Assembly (NCBI GenBank): GCA_021732525.1
Contig: JAKFUU010000012.1
Coordinates: forward strand, 62,001-126,000
Origin: Sphingomonadaceae bacterium
GTDB lineage: Bacteria; Pseudomonadota; Alphaproteobacteria; Sphingomonadales; Sphingomonadaceae
Length of the DNA stretch: 64,000 bases
Direction: 5' to 3'
Of this stretch, positions 35,953 to 45,229 are shown one piece after another (position 1 is the first letter of the stretch; every line of letters begins with the position of its first letter). The notes beneath the pieces are model-generated. The model ran no database searches. It worked only from the letters and a program-made list of their open reading frames with translations, and had not been told where the DNA came from. The position numbers and the translations under genes are program-made.

Positions 35953-38900
35953 TTTGGTTCGATACTCAGGCGAGATCCTGGTCTCAGCGAAATCTGAAGC
36001 TCGGCCAGCTCACCCATGATCTCCTCGCTCATCCCGGAGAAGAGTTCGATCATCTCGTCTTGTCGCGGTTGGCCAAATGCAAGTCGATAGGTGGCAAGAG
36101 ACTTTTTCAGGTTCTCATAGCGTTCGATCTCACGGCTGAAGGGGAGCATCAGCACCACGCGCTCGATCTTCGCGTCGCCAGGATAGATCCAGTAGGGTAC
36201 GATATCCCCAGGATGCCCATCGGCCGTCTGCTGATCCTCCGCCTCCCTAAACATCGCGGTCCATGGCGCCTCGACACCGACCAGCGCCGAGGCGCAACCG
36301 CCAAGATCTGCCACAATGTTTCGGCGCACAGCATGGTTCTTGAAGCGATGGACGCGCCCCTCACGCTGCTCGATATCAACCGGATTACGCGGAAGGTTCC
36401 AGTGGACGATCCGCGAACAATATGGGTGAAAGTCGAGGCCCTCTTGGCCGATCGACGTGGATGCCAGCACGAACGGGCGAAAAGGCGACTTGAAAGCAGC
36501 CTGGACCAGGGTGGTTCGGCGAACGCCCTTTTCTTCTTCGGCTTTGGTCGCAAACCGCATGGCGAACCGTGCGCGGATTTCGAAGGTTTCATCCTGCAAG
36601 CGGGAGCGGCCAGCAGTCCATTGGTCGAGCGTAATCTGAGCCGGCCGCAGGGCGACAACCTCGACCACTTTGATGGCAATGGTCCGGGCCCGTTCGGCTG
36701 CATCGGCTTGCTCGGCGCGCTCACTTTCAAGGACCAGGTGCAGATACTCATCTAACACTGCAACAAGATCATTCTGCGCTGCGTGAGCATTGATCTGGCG
36801 CCAATAGTTCAGCGGCGAAGCTTCCTCGAGCAGAGCCCGGCTCTCTGGCTGATTGTAGAGGCTGCGAAAACCAAGCGCGATCACGATAGACGCACCGATG
36901 AGCAAAGGATCGTCGATCTTCAGTTCGGGGCAAAGGCGAGCGAGAGCCCGAAGTGCGCATGTGGCAGGCGAGCCAAGCGCAGCTTCTGCAAGTTTGTCGA
37001 GAATGTCCCTTGAATCCGGATCACCATGGTGATCGTCGGATGAAAGCGCCGCATCGATGACGTCAATCGTCCGTGCCATAGCGCCATGCTCTTCGTGCGC
37101 CTCATGATCGATAGCGGCGACGCGGCCCCAATCTACGCCACGGCCGAGCTCGGCCTCGATGGCAAGAGGAAGCAGACGGTCGGACCGCTCCGCCAGTCGA
37201 GCAAGACAGGCCGGATCGAGGCGTTCCCTGAGAGCCTGACGAGCTTGGGTAAGCAAATCGGTATAACTGGTGGCTCGCCCATAGCGCTGCTCGAGCTGCA
37301 AGGGATCAACCCATGCCGCAAGGGTCGGAGAAGGACACAACATCGGCATCATTTCTTCGACACCGATTGGACGGCTTGTGCGTCCGACCAGGTCCGGCGA
37401 CATGTTCATGCGTCGGCTTGCTTCATGTGAGAGCAGCGCCGCAATCGCATCCGGGACCATCGACCAATCCGAGAATACCAGTGTCTTTGTCGCCGGAACG
37501 GGATCTCCAAATGACGGACGGGACGGAGGAACCCAGAGCGCGCGATCAAGGCCGTTTTGGAACGCAGTCTCGGCGAGGGCGCGCATTCGTCCGTTGCGAA
37601 GCGGGATCTCTTCGAAGCTTTCGACCTGGGCCTTGTCGATCAAGTACGGTGCAGCGGCTCTGATCGCCGTCCGAAGTTCCTTGGCTGGCCGCAACTTCAC
37701 TGTCTGCAGCCGTTCTCGCAGTTTGTAGCCTCGCATGAAATTGAGAAGATAAGGCGAGGATTTCCAATACTCGATGACGCCCGGCGCGCCGACCAGCTCT
37801 GCCACCTGCGCGACTGCTTTCGCTTCCCGCAGATCATCCGTCTCGACCGTCAGCGGCGGCTTCAACTCTGTGACCAGCGAGTTGCGGTCTGAAGTGGAGT
37901 CCACGCGCTCCGTCCGAGCGATAACCTGGCTGAGGATGTGGTGGACGCGGTCGCGCTGGATGCGTGCAGCCAATCTTGACTGAGGCATGGCCTGCAGCGC
38001 CCGCCGGAATTGCGAGAGCTCATTCTCAAGTTCCCGGACACGCGCTTCGCCGTCCATGTCTCCGAATAGAAAGCGCATGGTTCGCAGAAAATCGCTGTAG
38101 TGATCGCCTTCTTCGGGATCGTCGCTGCTCAAACTGAGCATTCGGTAAGGCGTAGCGGACAGCAACAGCAAACGTGCCGCAGAACCGTCGGAGCCCGAGT
38201 AGGAAAAGAGTGCCCGAGCAAGCTCCGCAGCCGCTGCTTTTTCGGGCGAAACGCTCTCATCATGCTCATGCAGCAACTCAGCAAAACGTTGGAACTCGTC
38301 CAGAATGATGAGATCCGGGGTAAGGGCGTCGACGCAAATTCTTGCGAGGATCCGGCGAAGTTCGCCGATTATCGCGGCCGGTCGCTGGTCGGACGGGTAG
38401 TCCGGCTTCTTCTGGTTCCGCGCCAGTTCCGCTGCTTCGCGAATGCGATCAATGAAATCATCCCCGACGGCTGCGTTGAATTTCTTGGATATTTCTTTCG
38501 AAATCGACTTGCTGCGCATCCGCTCTGTGCAGTTGGGCCAGTTCTTAGGCGAAACTCCGCCGCGAAAAATGCGGTGAACGCCGCGATGCCGGATACCGAT
38601 CCTCTTTCGCAACATCTCATAGATAAGTGCCCTTTCGTCTGCCGTCCCCAACGATGATTTGAGATCGAGTGCAGTTCCCGGCGTTAAACTAATGAGATTG
38701 ATGGGCCTGGAGCCGATCCCTCCCTCCAAGTCCATTTCAAGCGGCAGAAGCGTGAGGCGGGTGTTCAGCGGTTTCGTCGCTGACCCGATGACATTGAGCG
38801 ACTTGATGTTCTGTTCGGCTATCGCTTGATTGGAGCAGATGTAGACGACATCAATCCGGTCAACCTTCCCGGTCAGTTCTTCGATCGTCTTGGCGATAAC

Positions 38901-39059
38901 GCCACGCGCAACCATGGTTTTTCCTAGGCCGACTTCATCGGCAACGAGAAACTGGCGCGTGGGAGAGGCATCCGTAAACAGACGCTGGAAAACATAATCA
39001 ACCGTGGCGCGCTGGAAAGGCTTCAAAAGCGCCAGATGATCGTTCGCCCGGTAGGTCAT
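35934..39059 (-). CDS. SNF2/DEAD-like superfamily 2 helicase
   Basis: 1041 residues from ATG at 39059, overlapping the stop of the PLD gene (ATGA). The N-terminal helicase part has FLVADEVGLGKTMVARG (Walker A, about residue 38), LIILDEFQRF (motif II, about 253) and LLLSATPYRM (motif III, about 301). The C-terminal helicase half has STSIGQEGLDFHPYCSRIVHW and DIEQREGRVHRF (motifs V-VI, about 870-900). A long insertion separates the halves. Such proteins translocate on or remodel DNA in DISARM and related defence systems. It is the last gene of a four-gene operon. Confidence 0.88.
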   Translation of the reverse strand: MTYRANDHLALLKPFQRATVDYVFQRLFTDASPTRQFLVADEVGLGKTMVARGVIAKTIEELTGKVDRIDVVYICSNQAIAEQNIKSLNVIGSATKPLNTRLTLLPLEMDLEGGIGSRPINLISLTPGTALDLKSSLGTADERALIYEMLRKRIGIRHRGVHRIFRGGVSPKNWPNCTERMRSKSISKEISKKFNAAVGDDFIDRIREAAELARNQKKPDYPSDQRPAAIIGELRRILARICVDALTPDLIILDEFQRFAELLHEHDESVSPEKAAAAELARALFSYSGSDGSAARLLLLSATPYRMLSLSSDDPEEGDHYSDFLRTMRFLFGDMDGEARVRELENELSQFRRALQAMPQSRLAARIQRDRVHHILSQVIARTERVDSTSDRNSLVTELKPPLTVETDDLREAKAVAQVAELVGAPGVIEYWKSSPYLLNFMRGYKLRERLQTVKLRPAKELRTAIRAAAPYLIDKAQVESFEEIPLRNGRMRALAETAFQNGLDRALWVPPSRPSFGDPVPATKTLVFSDWSMVPDAIAALLSHEASRRMNMSPDLVGRTSRPIGVEEMMPMLCPSPTLAAWVDPLQLEQRYGRATSYTDLLTQARQALRERLDPACLARLAERSDRLLPLAIEAELGRGVDWGRVAAIDHEAHEEHGAMARTIDVIDAALSSDDHHGDPDSRDILDKLAEAALGSPATCALRALARLCPELKIDDPLLIGASIVIALGFRSLYNQPESRALLEEASPLNYWRQINAHAAQNDLVAVLDEYLHLVLESERAEQADAAERARTIAIKVVEVVALRPAQITLDQWTAGRSRLQDETFEIRARFAMRFATKAEEEKGVRRTTLVQAAFKSPFRPFVLASTSIGQEGLDFHPYCSRIVHWNLPRNPVDIEQREGRVHRFKNHAVRRNIVADLGGCASALVGVEAPWTAMFREAEDQQTADGHPGDIVPYWIYPGDAKIERVVLMLPFSREIERYENLKKSLATYRLAFGQPRQDEMIELFSGMSEEIMGELAELQISLRPGSRLSIEPNQSTTG

Positions 39060-40915
39060 ACCCGCGCTCCTTTGCTGCCTAAGAGCGGCGCAAAGCTTGA
39101 CCAAAGTGCGAGAAACTCTGGCGGTACAAGGCTCGGACCCTCGGGATCTTCAAGACGCTTGATGAGCTGATCAATTTCGAGGAGCTCGCCGCTATCAAGG
39201 CTCAACGCGCGAACCATCGGCTCAAGCAGGGATGCTCCGCCCTGGCCAAGCCTTCGCAGCCATTGCCCTTCGCCAGCAGCCTCGCTTTCGAGGAAGCTAC
39301 CTTCACCCAAACTCCCGAGGAGCAAGCTCAGATATCGGAAGAAGTTCTCGACATTCGCAATGTGAGCCCGGAGCACGGCAGCGTCGCGCCCATCGGGCAC
39401 CCCGACCAGGCGTGCGCCAAGGGTGAAGGCAATCTCCACGCCCGTCTCATCGTCGCGAAGGCGAATGGCCAACCAACGGGTGACTTCGCTCAAAGGCACC
39501 GAACCGAGTGCCAATCGAGATTGTGCTCTCGAGAACAGCGCAGCAGTATCGTGCCCGCGCTCGTTCGCCACTGTGATCGCGCGCATGGAACAGCTTACCC
39601 CGTCGGGCAGGTCGAGCGATGGGGCTTTCCCTGCGATCTCCACCTCGAGCGCGACGGTATCCGTCAGCTGCGTGCAGTGAAGATCAAGAGCGATCGCCGC
39701 GATTTTGATCCGGAGTTTGTCGAGTACCTTCTCGGCTGCCGCTGCGGCATCCTGCTCAGGCGGCTCGGAGGGCGTGTAAGGGGCTAGAAGGCGCCGAAAT
39801 CCCTCGGACAAAACCGCATCCTCGATGGTTCCCATCCGCGATTTCGGCCCATCAAGCGTCGCCATTATCTCGACATTCTGCGTCCGGCCTTGGTGGGTTG
39901 GGACGAGTGCAGCGGTCGTTGCATTGGCGGAACCAAGATGAATGTGCAGGCGTGATCCGCGCTCGACCACATAGGCTTTGGCATGAAGACCTTCGAGATC
40001 GGCTGAAAAGACCTCTTCCCGGTCCTCTTCCTCGTATTCGGTCGCGCGGTCTTCGAGAGTATGTAGCTCAAATAGTTTGCGAATGTCGGACTTGATGCAG
40101 TCGAGTTCCTCCGCGCGAGCAATGAGTTGGCAAGCTGCAGGATCATCGTAGCCCGATGCCAATTGCTCAAGCGCTTTGCCGCTTACAAACGGCGACAGAA
40201 TTGCGATGCGCTCGCCCTTTTGAGGCGCCCAGGCTCCCGCTGCAACGCCATTAACGGCAAAGCGAACCTTCGTGGCGCCGGCTGGAAGATCTTCCCACCA
40301 GCAGCGGGAGAGATCGCGCAGCAGAGAAGGCAGGAATTTTGGCGGTGTCGGCCGATTGGCTGCATTTGCCATGCTTGGAAGAGCGCGTAGAAGCGCAACG
40401 ACTGGCTCGTTGTCCTCGCAAACCTCGTCAGCGACCGTGCCGTCGAGACAGAGCGCCAAATCCCAGCATCGATCATTGGTCAGGTTGCGAGAAAGGATCG
40501 CTAGGCGCATGCGAACCGGCATGCCCTTACGATCTGGCTGGAAGCGAATGCACCACAATTTGGGGTGAAATGCGCCTCCTCCCGGCGCCGAAACCTCGGT
40601 TATCGTTTTCTCATAGAGTGCCATCAGGCGGGCCGCATTCGGGCGGGCCTCCTTGATGCGGCCACGATCGCAGTAGATGGCCATCCGGCTCGCCATCCGT
40701 TCAACGCTCTGCAGCAGAGCTAAGGGGCTACGCAGCATTTCGTCACGATTCTCGGCGTCGCGAAACACGATGGCGATCGGGATCGCGAGGGCAGTCTCGA
40801 AATCGAGGGAATAGGTGGTGGCTACCGCGTGATCGAACCTATAGCCATCTGGCGAACGCATGAGGGCCGTGTAGAGTTCGCGATTTTCGGGGTCGAAGGC
40901 AGGGTCAACCGGCAT
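39056..40915 (-). CDS. Phospholipase-D-fold protein (possible nuclease)
   Basis: 619 residues from ATG at 40915, with an 11-base overlap with the preceding gene. Two HxK blocks are visible: GAFHPKLWCIRF followed by AILSRNLT (about residue 118), and LHAKAYVVERGSRLHIHLGSANAT (about residue 310). Paired HxK...N motifs form one active site in the PLD family, which includes nucleases such as DrmC. The N-terminus (YRFDHAVATTYSLDFETALAIP) is the usual start of defence-type PLD proteins. The C-terminal third is helical and unrecognised. It is probably the effector or a DNA-processing subunit together with the helicase. Confidence 0.85.
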   Translation of the reverse strand: MPVDPAFDPENRELYTALMRSPDGYRFDHAVATTYSLDFETALAIPIAIVFRDAENRDEMLRSPLALLQSVERMASRMAIYCDRGRIKEARPNAARLMALYEKTITEVSAPGGGAFHPKLWCIRFQPDRKGMPVRMRLAILSRNLTNDRCWDLALCLDGTVADEVCEDNEPVVALLRALPSMANAANRPTPPKFLPSLLRDLSRCWWEDLPAGATKVRFAVNGVAAGAWAPQKGERIAILSPFVSGKALEQLASGYDDPAACQLIARAEELDCIKSDIRKLFELHTLEDRATEYEEEDREEVFSADLEGLHAKAYVVERGSRLHIHLGSANATTAALVPTHQGRTQNVEIMATLDGPKSRMGTIEDAVLSEGFRRLLAPYTPSEPPEQDAAAAAEKVLDKLRIKIAAIALDLHCTQLTDTVALEVEIAGKAPSLDLPDGVSCSMRAITVANERGHDTAALFSRAQSRLALGSVPLSEVTRWLAIRLRDDETGVEIAFTLGARLVGVPDGRDAAVLRAHIANVENFFRYLSLLLGSLGEGSFLESEAAGEGQWLRRLGQGGASLLEPMVRALSLDSGELLEIDQLIKRLEDPEGPSLVPPEFLALWSSFAPLLGSKGARV

Positions 40916-42074
40916 CAGCAAGCTCCCCGAGATAGCGGCTGGCGATACCCCACCTGAAATCGAGCCGCGCGTCCCCTGATGCACCTGACCAACGCTCAAG
41001 CGGCGCATCGTGCAGGAGCCTGGCTTTCATGCGTTTCAGGCCATGCTCTCGCTGCTTGATCAGTTCAGTTGCCCGTTGATCTGTTTCGATGGTGCCACCG
41101 CTGTCCCGCACAATTGTCACCCATCCTCGGATGAAGTCTCGCGATGGCTTGGTGAGGTTATGGCTGGTCTTGCCGATCAGAGCGAAAAGATCATCGAGAT
41201 CCCAATCGTTCAACGACAGATTGTCGAGCTCCGACTTCCAGTCTTCAATGCTCGTGCGATAATACGCCGTTAAATTAGCAGCATCGGCGTGCCTTTTGGC
41301 GTTCGGGCGATCTGCAGCACGAAGGGCCAAGAGCAGATTGTAAAGAAGACTGGCGCCGTACATCACCCCGGAAAATCGTTCGGCGTGCCGGAGAATTGCG
41401 CGATTGAAGTCTGATATGGTGTCGACACCGACCTGCCAGGGCCAATCCTCCGTGAAGGTTTTGCCGTTGCGCGCCAATTCGTTGAGCAAGCTATTACCTG
41501 CATGGCTTTCAAGCCGGTCTCGCAAGAAGTCCGCTTCGCCTTTTTCGAGCGTAAAGGAAGCCTCATCCAAGAGGTTTGCCGGTGCCTTAGGAAGGTTTGG
41601 CGCCCAAAGTTTGAGATCATGATCTTTCAAGCTCTCGGGACCATATGACAGAAATGTTGACTGGCTGCCCGACAGCCCCCGAATGCCGAGCGTGCTCAAG
41701 CCTGCCCAATAAACGCTTGATGCAAGTCGCTTCAGGTTTCGCCCGGCGTCGCGCCCGATCACACCGACAGTCTCGCCGCCGCGGAGCAGTGCTTCGCTCA
41801 ACTGGAATTCGAGCTCGCGCGCGATCGCTGCGCGCTCCGCCTGTGTGGCCTTACGGCTCTGGGCCTCTTGGTAGATCCAAGGGATGAACAGCATGTAACG
41901 CAGCCGTGTCTGGATGGTGCTTGTCCCCGGAAAGAGGAGATCGGCAAGTCCGTCACGAACCGTGCCGAGGCCGAGCTCGTCTCGGGCCTCGGGCTGTTTG
42001 AACAGGTCGATCAGTGTTTGAGCGCGGCGACGCTCTTCGGGGTCAAAATCAATCCAGGCGAGATAGGACATCAA
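40905..42074 (-). CDS. DUF6361-like protein of the AAA/PLD/helicase operon
   Basis: 389 residues. It starts MMSYLAWIDFDPEERRRAQTLIDLFKQPEARDELGLG and contains RLRYMLFIPWIYQEAQSRK, which I associate with DUF6361, a family of unknown function seen beside helicase and PLD genes. No catalytic motif stands out and the fold is mainly helical. It overlaps the PLD gene by 11 bases and follows the AAA gene by 68. It could be a structural adaptor. The family name is from memory, so treat it as tentative. Confidence 0.75.
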   Translation of the reverse strand: MMSYLAWIDFDPEERRRAQTLIDLFKQPEARDELGLGTVRDGLADLLFPGTSTIQTRLRYMLFIPWIYQEAQSRKATQAERAAIARELEFQLSEALLRGGETVGVIGRDAGRNLKRLASSVYWAGLSTLGIRGLSGSQSTFLSYGPESLKDHDLKLWAPNLPKAPANLLDEASFTLEKGEADFLRDRLESHAGNSLLNELARNGKTFTEDWPWQVGVDTISDFNRAILRHAERFSGVMYGASLLYNLLLALRAADRPNAKRHADAANLTAYYRTSIEDWKSELDNLSLNDWDLDDLFALIGKTSHNLTKPSRDFIRGWVTIVRDSGGTIETDQRATELIKQREHGLKRMKARLLHDAPLERWSGASGDARLDFRWGIASRYLGELADAG

Positions 42075-42142
42075 GGTTTCTCAACTACATATGGATGATG
42101 GTGTCAATCGAGAGGGGGTCGCAACACGCGATCCATTATCAC

Positions 42143-44185
42143 TCAGGCAGCTTTTTGATCGGGGTTTTGGAAGCGCGAACTTGGCTCGAGGGACGGCAAT
42201 TGGAATCCGACAGGTCCCCTTGTGGTTTCTCCGCGTGCTTCGATTTCCTCAAGGAGCCATCTGACCAGAACCCCAGGATCGCGCTCACCCAGTAATCGCG
42301 CGCGATGCGCGACAACCGCAAAGTCACCGGGAGTTTGCCCGTCGTGAAACGGAAAACGCTGCGGCCAGCCGAGTGCGAAGGTTTTCTCGAAAAGCGCCTT
42401 TACCTGGCTTTGCGTCATCGCCTTGAATGTCGTGCGAATGGTGAAACGACGCTGTGTTGCAGCATCGAGGTTATCTGCCAGGTTTGTCGTCGCGACGAAG
42501 GGCGCGCGCAAATGCTCGAGCTGGACCAGCATCTCGTTCACCTGCCTTACCTCCCAGCTGCGCTGTCCCGCCTCACGCCGGTACAGGAAGCTCTCGGCCT
42601 CATCGATCAAGAGCAGGGCACCGCGCTCTGCTGCGATGGCAAAGGCCTCGGCAATTTTCTGCTCGGTCTCGCCCACAAATGGGCTCATCAGATCTGATGC
42701 CCGCCGCTCTTCGATCTCGATCCCCATCAGCTCGGCAAGATGCCTGGCAAAAGCTGATTTGCCCGTGCCGGATGGTCCAGAAAGAAGCAGGCTCCATGCC
42801 CGATCCGGTGAAACGGCCAGTTGCTGGGCTAAGCGCTTGAGGTCCGTCTCTGCGTTCGACAATCGCGGATCATAGGTCGACCGCGTGCAGATCTCGGGCG
42901 TGCATGACTGACCGAGACCGCGCATGACACTGTGGATCGCAGTTTTTGCCACCTCCGCGCCGCCGCTCGTCAACTTGGCGGCATTGAGTCCGGCTGCCAC
43001 CACCGCAGCGGGTGCCTTGATACTGGCAAGGTCGCGCAACTCCGCTGAGTTTAGCGATAGCGACACATTCTCGGCCGACCGCCTCACAATTCGTTCGCGT
43101 ACGGCAAAGCGAGGCCTCTCGAACCCAATCGCCAGTGTCATTCGCCTGAGGACCGCAGGACTCAGCTGTGACCGATCATTGACGATCCAGATGGTAGAAA
43201 CTTCGGGGTTCTCGACCAGTCGGTGAATCCATTGCTTCGAGGTCGGCCGCCGTTCGCTCATCCTCAGAACGTCGTCTGCCTCGTCGACAACGATGACCCG
43301 ATCTCGGTGGTGACGGCACATGGCGCGCAGCACCATAAGGTGATCAAGTCGCTCCGACCGGTCGGGCTCGTTGCCGTAGTCGTCCGCTAGCCCGGCGAAG
43401 GTTGCTCCGCTGCCCGCCTGAGCAGCGAGTGTCCGCGCAAATTCGGTCTTGCCTGTGCCAGGCTCGCCGAACAGCAGAATGCTCACAGGTTGTCTGGTCG
43501 CAAGAACCTTCAATGCGATGTCTCGCAGCGGGTTGAGATGCTCGAAATCGTCCCAGCCCAAAGCACCAAGCTCGGGTTCGGGCAAAAGCCAGCGCAGCAT
43601 CTCCTCCTGCGTTGCAGCGTTCAAACAGATAAGGCGCTTGAGCAGAGAACTCAGGCTATATTCGCCATCACGATCATCATTGATGAGCCGCGATGCGAAG
43701 AGCGGCGATCCCTGAACAAGCCTTTGCTCTGCCATACTGCTCGGAAGGCTCGCGAGGCGTCCGATCACCCTCGGGGACAAGTTGCTGCATGAAAACGGTC
43801 CGCGCCGCACCAGTTCGCGCCAGCTTTCGTATCGTCCCCAGCGCGCAAATACGCTTAAAATGACCGTGTCGGTCGGCTCAAGGCCAAACAGATCGCTGAT
43901 CCAGGACAGGAGCCGATCGAGCTCTGTCGTTTCACCGGGCATTGAGGTCAGCTGTCGAGCGATGACCTTCGCTTCGGCGATCGTCGGTTTTTCACGATTG
44001 GCGATCCTGCGCAGTCCAGGGACGGGTGTTTCCCGTTCGATCAACTCGATCAGATCCTCGCCTGAGCGTTTCAACTGATGAGCAGTCAGGCTTTGCAGGA
44101 TTTTTCCTGCAGCCTGCGCGAAATGTGCAGCCTCGCCCTTGGTGTCGAGATCGAGATTGGTTTGATAAGGCGAGCGACGTGCCAT
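42143..44185 (-). CDS. Tandem AAA+ ATPase heading a putative defence operon
   Basis: 680 residues from ATG at 44185; an upstream in-frame ATG (44503) would run through the promoter and operator and is rejected. Two AAA modules are visible: LLFGEPGTGKTEFARTL with VIVVDEADDVL (about residues 243-300) and LLLSGPSGTGKSAFARHL with ALLLIDEAESFL (about 471-525). The second also has SRH-like ATQRRF. The N-terminal 230 residues are helical. First gene of the operon; a candidate WYL operator (44241-44255) lies 56 bases upstream. It may act as a sensor or remodeller for the PLD/helicase pair. Confidence 0.85.
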   Translation of the reverse strand: MARRSPYQTNLDLDTKGEAAHFAQAAGKILQSLTAHQLKRSGEDLIELIERETPVPGLRRIANREKPTIAEAKVIARQLTSMPGETTELDRLLSWISDLFGLEPTDTVILSVFARWGRYESWRELVRRGPFSCSNLSPRVIGRLASLPSSMAEQRLVQGSPLFASRLINDDRDGEYSLSSLLKRLICLNAATQEEMLRWLLPEPELGALGWDDFEHLNPLRDIALKVLATRQPVSILLFGEPGTGKTEFARTLAAQAGSGATFAGLADDYGNEPDRSERLDHLMVLRAMCRHHRDRVIVVDEADDVLRMSERRPTSKQWIHRLVENPEVSTIWIVNDRSQLSPAVLRRMTLAIGFERPRFAVRERIVRRSAENVSLSLNSAELRDLASIKAPAAVVAAGLNAAKLTSGGAEVAKTAIHSVMRGLGQSCTPEICTRSTYDPRLSNAETDLKRLAQQLAVSPDRAWSLLLSGPSGTGKSAFARHLAELMGIEIEERRASDLMSPFVGETEQKIAEAFAIAAERGALLLIDEAESFLYRREAGQRSWEVRQVNEMLVQLEHLRAPFVATTNLADNLDAATQRRFTIRTTFKAMTQSQVKALFEKTFALGWPQRFPFHDGQTPGDFAVVAHRARLLGERDPGVLVRWLLEEIEARGETTRGPVGFQLPSLEPSSRFQNPDQKAA

Positions 44186-44240
44186 GATAGCGGTGGTTTC
44201 CCGTGAAGTTTGTTCGCATTCACCTTCAATCACGCGCGTA

Positions 44241-44255
44241 CGACAAATTTGGTCA
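44241..44255. promoter_or_regulatory. WYL-type operator site 1, upstream of the AAA/PLD/helicase operon
   Basis: CGACAAATTTGGTCA, one of four near-identical 15-bp imperfect palindromes in this island (consensus CGACAAATYTGGTCG). On the minus strand the TTGTCG at its end could serve as a -35 with a weak -10 GTGAAT 17 bases further. It lies 56 bases before the AAA start and also upstream of the divergent gene at 44431. Confidence 0.65.
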
Positions 44256-44430
44256 TATTGAAGAATGGGGTCGCGCGCCCATCGTTGTCGAACAGCGAGA
44301 CGAGAGCAGTGCCAGAGATGGAAATGCGCTTTCGAGGCGTAGTTCCGAAATGTTGACATGCAGGCATCGATCCCGAACTGAATGGACTGTACCACCTCTA
44401 TTAAGTTGTCGATTTCTGGAGCTATTTGAA

Positions 44431-44949
44431 ATGTCTGCCCCTGAAGCCCTGATCGAGGAAATCCGTCTGCGCCATGAACTCTACACCGCGCTTCATCGGG
44501 CAAGGGCTTCGGATCCGACGACGTTCACGAATGGGTTTAGCAACCAAATCTTCGGAGCGATCCTGGGAGGCGCTCGAAGCTATGGCTGGCGGGTTGTCGG
44601 GATCACAAAGGCGGCACTGCAAGCCTACAAAGATCATAATTTCACAATCAAGGCGCAGGCGGCAACCCGAATGGAGCGCGGCCATCTCTACCGAAGGATC
44701 GACACCACAGTAATGGCTCTCGCGACCCCCGCGCCGATGACGGTTGAACAGCTTGCAAGACTTTTATGGGAACGGGACATGACTGTCATTGGTGTGCGAG
44801 GTGAGAACAAGATGGTCGAAACCGGAAAGGTTACGCCAATCAGCATCCCCAATGATGATTGCAAGCTGTTCACCGGCAGAACGGTCAGTTGGCAATTTGG
44901 GCCAGCTGAAAAGGCCTGCCTGCGAGAGCTGGCAGCACAACATCTGTGA
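44431..44949 (+). CDS. Unknown protein divergent from the AAA operon
   Basis: 172 residues from ATG at 44431 with GGAG 9 bases upstream; a longer frame from 44203 would include the operator and is rejected. The sequence (MSAPEALIEEIRLRHELYTALHRARASDPTTFTNGF...) suggests an N-terminal helical part and a mixed C-terminal part with MTVEQLARLLWERDMTVIGVRGENKMVETGKV. No family is recognised. It lies between operator sites 1 and 2, in the same direction as the WYL gene, and may be part of the regulon. Confidence 0.62.
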   Translation: MSAPEALIEEIRLRHELYTALHRARASDPTTFTNGFSNQIFGAILGGARSYGWRVVGITKAALQAYKDHNFTIKAQAATRMERGHLYRRIDTTVMALATPAPMTVEQLARLLWERDMTVIGVRGENKMVETGKVTPISIPNDDCKLFTGRTVSWQFGPAEKACLRELAAQHL

Positions 44950-45149
44950 CAGCTATGTCCCCAGTTCGTGTAGGTTCTAGAGCTTGGACTTACACGGACC
45001 TGGTTCAGTATTACCAAACAATCCCGCTATGATTTGAGCACGCAGGAGTGCTTGATCGAGGTTGCCGCCAACCTGGAGATGTCGGCAAACATTCCGGCCA
45101 AGAGAAGCAACTCGCGTCGGTGATCAGATGTTCCTCTAGAGTCATATTG

Positions 45150-45164
45150 CGACAAATCTGGTCG
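45150..45164. promoter_or_regulatory. WYL-type operator site 2, upstream of the WYL regulator
   Basis: CGACAAATCTGGTCG, identical on the opposite strand to site 3. It lies 65 bases before the regulator ATG and is followed at once by TCTAAAT, a possible -10. The position fits autoregulation. Confidence 0.65.
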
Positions 45165-45229
45165 TCTAAATCTTGCACATGCTCGTTCTGGCTTGCTCAC
45201 TGCGAACAATGGGTTAGCAGTACAACCGC

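Noticed and set aside
35934-41008. DISARM assignment for the PLD/helicase operon
   Set aside because: No DUF1998 (DrmB) protein and no methyltransferase in the operon; the AAA and DUF6361-like genes are not DISARM members.
44203-44430. Longer N-terminus for the unknown gene at 44431
   Set aside because: It would run through operator site 1 and has no ribosome site; the ATG at 44431 has a good one.
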